A stretch of DNA of 6,560 bases from Deltaproteobacteria bacterium (GTDB lineage Bacteria > Desulfobacterota > Desulfobacteria > Desulfobacterales > Desulfobacteraceae), in NCBI GenBank assembly GCA_003647385.1, contig QMMT01000123.1, forward strand, positions 1 through 6,560. The letters are read 5' to 3'. Below, in pieces: positions 1 through 5,290 of the stretch. Numbering within the stretch: position 1 is the first letter of the stretch; every line of letters starts with the position of its first letter. Under the pieces are notes generated by a model. It had not been told where the DNA came from, did no database searches, and was given only the letters and a program-made list of their open reading frames with translations. The position numbers and the translations under genes were made by a program.

Positions 1-1
1 G

Positions 2-1537
2 ACGGGAACACGGGTAACGATAATTCTTCCTTCCGGCGTTGTGGTGGGTGATTCCTTCGGGGATATTAAACTGATGGAAAATCACATGAAGCGGCCGGAA
101 ATCATGGAGGCTCTGAAAAGAAAAAAGGGAGTTTCCATCCGGTATAGTTCAACGCTTGATGAGAATATGATGTATATCGCTCTTCCGGTTGTGGTTGAAG
201 GAAGAGTGACCGCCGTTGTAAGGACATCTGTGTCCGTCTCCGACATTGACAATAAAATAAAATCAGTCAGAAATAATATCCTCATCGCATTACTTCTTAC
301 CATTTTTGCTGCAGCTGCCGCCAGTTTGTATGTGAGCCGAAGAATTACATATCCGGTTGAACAAATGAAAAAAGGGGCTGCCAGATTTGCCAAAGGAGAT
401 CTGGACGCAAGACTTGCAGTACCGGATTCTGAAGAATTGTCCGAGCTTGCAGTCACCATGAATCGGATGGCTGAAAATCTGGATGAAAAAATCAGGGATT
501 TTAAAAATCGGAGCACAGAGCTTGAAGCCATTTATGCAAGTATGCAGGAAGGTGTGATCGCCATAGATAAGGATGAAAGAATTATCACGATTAACACTGC
601 GGCTGCAAAAATATTTGATTTTCCAGCCTCTAAACTTAAGGCCCGATATGTTTTAGAGGTTGCAAGAAATATTGAATTTCAAAAATTCATTCAACAGGCA
701 TTGAGAACCCATGAACCTGTTGAGGATGATATTGTGATAACAAGGGACGAGGGCCTGATTTTAAATATCCATTCAACAGCCCTTTATGATACAGCTGAAA
801 GCCGTATCGGAACCTTGATTATTTTTCATGATATTACAAGGATCAGACGTCTTGAAAGAATGCATAAGGATTTTGCCGCCAATGTGTCCCATGAGTTAAA
901 AACACCCCTGACAGCCATAAAAGGATTTATTGAAACCCTCCAGGAAATGCTGGTCAATAATGATACCCGGAAGAGTGAACGGTTTTTAAAAATTATTGAT
1001 AAAAATGTAAATCGTATGATCGAGCTGATCAATGATCTTCTGGCATTGTCAAGGTTAGAACGACTACAGGGAACCAGCATCCAGTTTGAAGAACAGGATG
1101 TGGCGACATTGATCCGGGGAGCCGTTAATACCTGCCATGCCGGTATCAAGAAAAAAAATATCATTGTCAGCATTGACTGTTCTGAAGAGCTCACCGCCGT
1201 GGTTGATCCCATTCTCATGGAACAGGCCCTGATGAACCTTGTGGATAATGCTGTAAAATATAGTCATGAAAACAGTCCCGTTGCCATATTAGTATCAAGC
1301 AGGGATGGGTTTATTGATATTGTGATTGAAGATAACGGCTGTGGTATCGAAAAAGAGCATTTGTCAAAAATTTTTAATCGGTTTTACCGGGTGGACAAAG
1401 CAAGAAGCCGGCATGAAGGCGGCACAGGTTTGGGGCTTGCCATTGTTAAGCATATTGTCCAGTATCACCAGGGGAAAATTGATGTCCAAAGTAGAAAAGA
1501 TAAAGGAAGTGCCTTTAAAATAAGTATTCCCGTGTAG
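2..1537 (+). CDS. PhoR/PnpS-type sensor histidine kinase, 5' end outside the window
   Basis: Membrane sensor kinase that autophosphorylates on His and passes the phosphate to a response regulator, probably PhoB-like. The frame is open to the window edge: thirteen codons before the GTG at 41 read TGTRVTIILPSGV and fit the family, so that GTG is an internal Val and the true start is upstream. Numbering from codon 41: the end of the extracytoplasmic sensing domain (about 1-75, with the family's MENHMKRPEI stretch), a transmembrane helix at about 80-98, HAMP about 99-151, PAS about 160-270, HisKA with H-box SHELKTP (His284, codon 890-892), then HATPase with N-box DNAVKYS (402-408), G1 DNGCGI (431-436), F-box IFNRFYR and G2 GTGLGLAI (461-468). 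All catalytic boxes are intact. The first transmembrane helix and most of the sensor domain are missing. A phosphate role is inferred from architecture only, since no pho or pst gene is visible. It converges on the ATPase gene with a 15-bp gap. Confidence 0.93.
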   Translation, partial: TGTRVTIILPSGVVVGDSFGDIKLMENHMKRPEIMEALKRKKGVSIRYSSTLDENMMYIALPVVVEGRVTAVVRTSVSVSDIDNKIKSVRNNILIALLLTIFAAAAASLYVSRRITYPVEQMKKGAARFAKGDLDARLAVPDSEELSELAVTMNRMAENLDEKIRDFKNRSTELEAIYASMQEGVIAIDKDERIITINTAAAKIFDFPASKLKARYVLEVARNIEFQKFIQQALRTHEPVEDDIVITRDEGLILNIHSTALYDTAESRIGTLIIFHDITRIRRLERMHKDFAANVSHELKTPLTAIKGFIETLQEMLVNNDTRKSERFLKIIDKNVNRMIELINDLLALSRLERLQGTSIQFEEQDVATLIRGAVNTCHAGIKKKNIIVSIDCSEELTAVVDPILMEQALMNLVDNAVKYSHENSPVAILVSSRDGFIDIVIEDNGCGIEKEHLSKIFNRFYRVDKARSRHEGGTGLGLAIVKHIVQYHQGKIDVQSRKDKGSAFKISIPV

Positions 1538-1552
1538 ACTCTGACTCACAAT

Positions 1553-2779
1553 TCAAAGGTGCGTAAATGGAATTGCCGCTATGTTTTCATCATAGAGACG
1601 AGGAGATTCATCATTATTGATAACAAGTCCATAGTTGCATTGTTTTTCTTTGATAAAATTTTTTAGACTTTTAAGTTGTCTTTTTTGCACAGTTTGAGAG
1701 CTCTTGATTTCAACAGGAATCAGCCCAAAGCTCCCTTCAATGACAAGGTCAATCTCGGCACCGCTGGAGGTCCTGTAATAATAATAATCAAACCCTTCAC
1801 CAAGAGAGTGGAAGCCCCTTATTATTTCTTCAATGACCATACCCTCCCAGGAATTGCCCATCTGGGGATGGGCAAAGAGAGTGTCAAGATCCGAAATCCT
1901 CATCAGAAAATGGAGTAAACCACTGTCCCGGAAATAACCTTTCGGGTGTTTGACTATCCTTTTTACACTATCCTTTGTGTATGAAGGTATGTTGCGCCAA
2001 AGAAATGTTCCATGGATAATTTCAAAATAATCACGGACGGTTGGCTGTGATACACCAAGAGATCGTGCTATTTGCGAATAATTAATGACCGTACCTGAAA
2101 TACCTGTTAGAAGCCTTACAAAAGTGCGGAATCTATTCTCATTTATTTTTGGAAATAACCTTAAGATATCTCTCATGATGTAGGTACCCAAATACTGGTT
2201 CATCCATAGGGATCGAAATCGTTTGTTTTGTTTGGTCCAGGGTTCTGGAAATCCGCCTTGAAGCCAGTATGTATGAGCCTGTTTTATATTGGCTTTGGGT
2301 TTGAGATCCCGTACAAAGGTTTCAATCGGTACTTCTTTTGCTATAAGTTTACATAATTGGAAACAAGGGTTGGCACTCGAAACTTCGGCAAAGGCAAAAG
2401 GAGACATTTCAATTATTCCAATACGCCCGGCAAGACTCTCGGAAATTGACCTTACAAGATTTGGAGAGCTTGAACCTGTTATAATAAACCTGCCTGTTTT
2501 TTTTCTGTCCCTGTCAATGGCAACTCGCAGTGCCGGGAACAATTCGGGAAATATTTGAGCTTCATCGATTCCAATTTTTTCAGGGTTTAAACGCAGAAAT
2601 AAATCCGGATCATGTGAAAGGAGTTGGAAATCGCTCTGTTTTTCAAGATCAATTATTTTCCATTCCGGCATAAAAGATTCAAGCAGTGTTGTTTTCCCAC
2701 ACTGCCGTGGCCCTATAAGTGCAACACATGGGAAAAATTGAAGATATTCTTCTAAAAGTTTTTTATATGCCCTCTCCAT
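1553..2779 (-). CDS. AAA_14 family ATPase with C-terminal DUF4143 domain
   Basis: A 408-residue P-loop ATPase of the common but poorly understood AAA_14/DUF4143 type. Numbering from the ATG at 2779: Walker A GPRQCGKTT (23-31), Walker B IGIDEAQ (69-75), a sensor-1-like strand ending in TGSSSPNL (101-108), and the family's SLAGRIGIIEMSPFAFAE block. A winged-helix-like segment (about 233-260, SQIARSLGVSQPTVRDYF) follows, then a PD-(D/E)XK-like C-terminus with GAEIDLVIE and PVEIKSS (about 340-361) carrying the D...E-x-K residues. The frame is also open to a TTG at 2815 (420 codons). I prefer 2779 because it is an ATG and homologues usually start shortly before the Walker A strand; neither start has a well-placed Shine-Dalgarno. 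It lies 60 bp downstream of the co-oriented amidohydrolase and could share its transcript. Cellular role unknown: family members have been suggested to act in defence or toxin-like modules, but nothing here supports that. It looks intact. Confidence 0.9.
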   Translation of the reverse strand: MERAYKKLLEEYLQFFPCVALIGPRQCGKTTLLESFMPEWKIIDLEKQSDFQLLSHDPDLFLRLNPEKIGIDEAQIFPELFPALRVAIDRDRKKTGRFIITGSSSPNLVRSISESLAGRIGIIEMSPFAFAEVSSANPCFQLCKLIAKEVPIETFVRDLKPKANIKQAHTYWLQGGFPEPWTKQNKRFRSLWMNQYLGTYIMRDILRLFPKINENRFRTFVRLLTGISGTVINYSQIARSLGVSQPTVRDYFEIIHGTFLWRNIPSYTKDSVKRIVKHPKGYFRDSGLLHFLMRISDLDTLFAHPQMGNSWEGMVIEEIIRGFHSLGEGFDYYYYRTSSGAEIDLVIEGSFGLIPVEIKSSQTVQKRQLKSLKNFIKEKQCNYGLVINNDESPRLYDENIAAIPFTHL

Positions 2780-2818
2780 ACCTTGCAAAATAAAACATTG
2801 CCTTTGAAAATGCAAGGT
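2780..2818 (-). repeat. 8-bp perfect inverted repeat at the ATPase start codon
   Basis: The arms accttgca (2780-2787) and tgcaaggt (2811-2818) are exact reverse complements separated by 23 bases. On the minus-strand transcript the second arm ends directly against the ATG at 2779 and contains the only AAGG near that codon. A hairpin there could limit translation initiation, or the repeat could be a protein-binding site. There is no following U-run, so it is not a typical terminator for the upstream amidohydrolase. The repeat itself is seen directly; function is speculative given the long loop. Confidence 0.4.
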
Positions 2819-2839
2819 TAAATTATGCTTTTGGAGAAA

Positions 2840-3679
2840 TTATCCATACAACAAGGCGGCATTTTTTCCCAGTATCTGCTCTTTTTGACGGGAGTTAATA
2901 GAAGAGTTTTCAATATCCTTGTAATACCTGTCAGGTGTCAGTAACGGAAAGTCTGTCCCAAAAAGAACCTTATCTGCTACGCCTGCATTAACTGCAATCT
3001 TATAAATTTGTGAACCATATAAAAATGGTGAGGCAGCAGTGTCATACCAGATATTTTTCAAAGTGGTTTTGGTCTCTTTTTTCATGATGTTGTAAAAAAA
3101 GATTCCCCCTCCCCAGTGGGCGAGTATGATTTTATTGTCAGGAAAGGTCTTGGCAAGCGTGTATATCTGCTCCAGCGTTATGGGGGTCTTACCGGGGTAT
3201 TTATGTCCCACAGGTTCATTGGTGTGAATCATGCAGGGCAGGTTGCCACTATCTCTTAAAACAGCCATGACAGGCTTAAGGTATGATAATGCTTCGTTGT
3301 CAATTCCGGAAAGATAAAAGGCAAGTTCTCCTGCACCGCAAAGGCCGGCTTCAATACATCTTTGGGTTTCTTTGGATGCTCCACTCCAGGCAGCATCGAA
3401 ACAGGCAAGACCTTTAATCCTGTCAGGGTATTTCTGGACAGCCTCAATAATAACATCGTTGTTTTGTTGTGTGAAGTCAGGAGTGCGCCAGGGGAACCCG
3501 CAAATGACAGAGATATCAATCCCGTATTTGTCCATTGATTCTAATAGTTCAACAATATTACCGGTTTTTGCTTTTGGTGAATTATAAAGCAGTTTGAATT
3601 CAGGTTCATTATCAAAAAAATGTGAACGGTCCTGTCTGACCTGTTCTGAAAAAATATGAGTGTGTGAATCAATAATCAT
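2840..3679 (-). CDS. metal-dependent amidohydrolase (Amidohydro_2 / TIM-barrel hydrolase)
   Basis: A 279-residue cytoplasmic hydrolase of the amidohydrolase superfamily (PF04909-like), expected to use a divalent metal to hydrolyse or decarboxylate a small substrate that cannot be read from the sequence. From the ATG at 3679, the metal-site motifs occur in order: DSHTHIF (His6, His8), GAGELAFY with Glu118, MIHTNEP with His152, LAHWGGG with His188, and LFGTDFP with Asp243. The frame is open upstream to a TTG at 3781, but that would overlap the divergent operon. I chose 3679 because MIIDSHTH is the normal family N-terminus and an AAGGA Shine-Dalgarno lies 8 bases upstream; the ATG at 3712 has no ribosome site. 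It is transcribed divergently from the tetrapyrrole operon and is followed after 60 bp by the AAA_14 ATPase in the same direction. No functional tie to either neighbour is evident. Confidence 0.9.
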   Translation of the reverse strand: MIIDSHTHIFSEQVRQDRSHFFDNEPEFKLLYNSPKAKTGNIVELLESMDKYGIDISVICGFPWRTPDFTQQNNDVIIEAVQKYPDRIKGLACFDAAWSGASKETQRCIEAGLCGAGELAFYLSGIDNEALSYLKPVMAVLRDSGNLPCMIHTNEPVGHKYPGKTPITLEQIYTLAKTFPDNKIILAHWGGGIFFYNIMKKETKTTLKNIWYDTAASPFLYGSQIYKIAVNAGVADKVLFGTDFPLLTPDRYYKDIENSSINSRQKEQILGKNAALLYG

Positions 3680-3687
3680 ATCAATTA

Positions 3688-3692
3688 TCCTT
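3688..3692 (-). promoter_or_regulatory. ribosome binding site of the amidohydrolase
   Basis: The minus-strand reading is AAGGA, 8 bases before the ATG at 3679. It decides the start, since the upstream in-frame candidates at 3712 (ATG) and 3781 (TTG) have no such site. Confidence 0.7.
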
Positions 3693-3711
3693 GAAATATC
3701 TGGGTTAGACA

Positions 3712-3740
3712 TTGAAAAATAGTATAAGGCAATATATATT
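3712..3740 (+). promoter_or_regulatory. sigma-70-like promoter of the tetrapyrrole operon
   Basis: TTGAAA at 3712-3717 (5 of 6 to TTGACA) and TATATT at 3735-3740 (5 of 6 to TATAAT) are separated by exactly 17 bases. Transcription would start near 3747, giving a leader of about 35 bases before the ATG at 3781, too short for a riboswitch. It is the best promoter match I found in the gap and correctly placed for the three-gene operon. The region is A+T-rich, so chance matches are possible. Confidence 0.6.
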
Positions 3741-3759
3741 AAATGCTTTATGCAAACAA
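3731..3759 (-). promoter_or_regulatory. possible weak promoter of the amidohydrolase, overlapping the divergent one
   Basis: On the minus strand, TTGTTT (3759-3754) lies 17 bases before TATATT (3736-3731). The -10 comes from the self-complementary block aatatatatt (3731-3740), which also supplies the plus-strand -10. The -35 is poor, matching the consensus mainly in TTG. The start would fall near 3724, with a leader of about 45 bases before the ATG at 3679. Confidence 0.3.
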
Positions 3760-3770
3760 GGGTTGAAATA

Positions 3771-3775
3771 AAGGA
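3771..3775 (+). promoter_or_regulatory. ribosome binding site deciding the first operon gene start
   Basis: AAGGA ends 5 bases before the ATG at 3781. For the alternative in-frame ATG at 3775 the same motif would abut or overlap the start codon, so 3781 is the better start. Confidence 0.6.
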
Positions 3776-3780
3776 TGGCA

Positions 3781-4449
3781 ATGAAATATTATCCCATTTT
3801 TCTTGATATAAGGGCTAAGGACTGCCTGGTTGTAGGGGGTGGCAGTGTCGGTGCAAGAAAGGCCGCTACCCTTGAAAAATGTGGTGCAAAGGTTAAAGTT
3901 ATCAGTGAAACGTTTTCACATAAGTTTGCCGATTTGGAAAAAATAAATATTTGTATTGAAAAAAAAAAATATGAAAAAAAAGATGTAAATGGAATGTTCC
4001 TTGTTTTTGCTGCTACCAATAATGCTGATTTGAACCAGAAGATAAAAAAGGATGCTTCACTGCTCAATATTCTTTGCAACGTGGCAGATGCAACAGATAA
4101 AAGCGATTTTTTACTTCCTTCGATTGTAGACAGAGGAGACCTTACGATTGCTGTTTCAACCTCGGGATCCAGTCCTGCCATGGCAAAGAAAATCAGACAG
4201 GATCTTGAAAGTCAGTTCGGATCTGAGTATGCACAATTGTTGCATTTGATGGGAAATATACGCAAAAAACTTTTATCATCAGGGCATGGCCCGGATGAAC
4301 ATAAAAAGATATTTAATGCCCTCATTGAAAAAGGAATCCTTGAATTGATCAAAGCAAATGATGATATAAGTTTAAACGCTGTCTTATGGGATGTTCTGGG
4401 AAAAAAATATTCGTATCAAGATCTTGTTTCTTCAAGGAGTGATGAATGA
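3781..4449 (+). CDS. precorrin-2 dehydrogenase / sirohydrochlorin ferrochelatase (Met8/SirC/CysG-N type)
   Basis: A 222-residue soluble enzyme for the NAD-dependent oxidation of precorrin-2 to sirohydrochlorin and, in bifunctional members, iron insertion to siroheme. The N-terminus MKYYPIFLDI leads into the Rossmann motif VVGGGSVGARK (17-27), then the domain core FAATNNADLN, then CNVADATDKSDFLLPSI (99-115), where Asp103 matches the catalytic Asp of CysG and Met8, and AVSTSGSSPAMAKKIR (124-139). A helical C-terminal part follows; there is no CobA/SUMT methyltransferase domain, so uroporphyrinogen methylation must be encoded elsewhere. The length suits stand-alone Met8/SirC proteins. I chose ATG 3781 over ATG 3775 because AAGGA is properly spaced only for 3781. 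It is the first gene of the operon and its TGA overlaps the next ATG. An A11 run at 3959-3969 and an A8 run at 3974-3981 lie in frame. Whether it chelates iron or only dehydrogenates cannot be settled from sequence. Confidence 0.92.
   Translation: MKYYPIFLDIRAKDCLVVGGGSVGARKAATLEKCGAKVKVISETFSHKFADLEKINICIEKKKYEKKDVNGMFLVFAATNNADLNQKIKKDASLLNILCNVADATDKSDFLLPSIVDRGDLTIAVSTSGSSPAMAKKIRQDLESQFGSEYAQLLHLMGNIRKKLLSSGHGPDEHKKIFNALIEKGILELIKANDDISLNAVLWDVLGKKYSYQDLVSSRSDE
4434..4439 (+). promoter_or_regulatory. strong ribosome binding site of the CcsA/HemX gene
   Basis: AAGGAG lies inside the end of the upstream gene, 6 bases before the ATG at 4446. Together with the 4-bp ATGA overlap, it indicates translational coupling of the two genes. 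Confidence 0.8.
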
Positions 4450-5279
4450 ACCTTCAAGCTGCTGACATGGTATTACAGATAACAACCGTACTTTATTTTA
4501 CAAGTATGATCGGGTACCTGCTGTTTTTATTTAATCAGAAATCGACCTATCAGAGATCCGCCCTTTATTTGATTTCGACGGCCATTGGATTTCATTTTGT
4601 CAGTATGGTGATTTATACGATAGCAACCCAGCATGTTCCTATACAGAATTTATCTCAGAGTTTATCGGTTGCTGCATTTTCTTTGGGCTGTATGTTCTTG
4701 TTCTTTCAGTATAAATTTGATCTAAAAATCCTAGGAGTATTTGCTTCGATCCTGCTGTCCGGCATTATGCTGGCGGTATTGTTGATTCCGGATGCTCCCG
4801 TCGAAAAGAATGCCGTATTAAAGGGATTCTGGTTTTATTCTCACATTATTATGGTGTTTACAGGTGAGGCTGCTCTTGCACTGGCATGCGGGGCAGGGAT
4901 TTTATACCTGCTGCAGGAAAAGGGGATCAAGACGAAAAACCCCGGCTTTTTCTTTAAGCGGCTGCCATCATTGGACCTTTTGGATAACGTCGGCTATACG
5001 TGTTTAACCACTGGTTTTGCCTTGCTGACCATCGGACTTGCGACAGGGTTTATCTATGCAAAAACCATATGGGGCAGGTTCTGGAGCTGGGATCCCAAAG
5101 AAGTGTTCTCCGTGGGAACCTGGGTGGTATATGCAGCCTTGCTGCATCTTCGTCTTTATTCGGGATGGCGTGGCAGAAAATCAGCCATAATGACCATTGT
5201 CGGTTTTCTAATCATCATCTTTACATTTATCGGGGTCAATATACTCTTAGGCGGCCATCACCAACCCTTTACAAAATAA
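4446..5279 (+). CDS. ccsA: CcsA/HemX-family cytochrome c assembly membrane protein
   Basis: A 277-residue integral membrane protein of the CytC_asm family (PF01578). I count about eight hydrophobic segments: near 10-29, 38-60, 70-88, 93-115, 128-155, 182-204, 222-238 and 246-268. The tryptophan-rich haem-handling motif WGRFWSWDPKE is at 209-219. Histidines sit where the family carries haem-ligand candidates: His133 (FYSHII), His234 (LLHLRLY) and His271/272 in GGHHQPF, which replaces the usual GLHSYG-like ending. There is no cleavable signal peptide. Family members deliver haem for cytochrome c maturation (CcsA, CcmC) or, as HemX next to hemA, influence glutamyl-tRNA reductase level in Bacillus. 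Its place between a siroheme enzyme and hemA, with a 4-bp overlap upstream and 11 bp downstream, fits the HemX-like type at least as well; no ccsB/resB partner is visible. The family call is firm, the exact role open. Confidence 0.9.
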   Translation: MNLQAADMVLQITTVLYFTSMIGYLLFLFNQKSTYQRSALYLISTAIGFHFVSMVIYTIATQHVPIQNLSQSLSVAAFSLGCMFLFFQYKFDLKILGVFASILLSGIMLAVLLIPDAPVEKNAVLKGFWFYSHIIMVFTGEAALALACGAGILYLLQEKGIKTKNPGFFFKRLPSLDLLDNVGYTCLTTGFALLTIGLATGFIYAKTIWGRFWSWDPKEVFSVGTWVVYAALLHLRLYSGWRGRKSAIMTIVGFLIIIFTFIGVNILLGGHHQPFTK

Positions 5280-5290
5280 AAGAAAAAAGA

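Noticed and set aside
41..43. GTG at 41 as the true start of the sensor kinase.
   Set aside because: Codons upstream to the window edge continue the conserved sensor domain in frame, so this is an internal Val codon.
1501..1517. A 6-bp stem (taaagg / ccttta) near the end of the kinase gene, followed by a T-rich stretch on the minus strand, considered as the ATPase terminator.
   Set aside because: The stem has only two G-C pairs and lies within the kinase coding sequence, too weak to call an intrinsic terminator.
1854..1875. A perfect 9-bp inverted repeat (ttgcccatc / gatgggcaa) with a 4-base loop, resembling a terminator or operator.
   Set aside because: It lies inside the ATPase coding sequence (AHPQMGNS region), has no T-run on either side, and is explained well enough by codon composition.
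1676..1918. A plus-strand open frame of 80 codons antisense to the ATPase.
   Set aside because: It shows no recognisable motif, and the opposite strand is a well-supported gene, so it is a shadow frame. The same holds for the other short frames overlapping the kinase, amidohydrolase, siroheme and hemA genes.
3747..3780. A riboswitch or cobalamin/haem-responsive leader before the tetrapyrrole operon.
   Set aside because: The predicted leader is only about 35 bases with no strong stem or conserved element, too short for known riboswitch classes.
3680..3781. N-terminal extension of the amidohydrolase to the TTG at 3781.
   Set aside because: It would overlap the divergent promoter and gene start, lacks a ribosome site, and adds residues before the normal MIIDSHTH family start, which has its own AAGGA.
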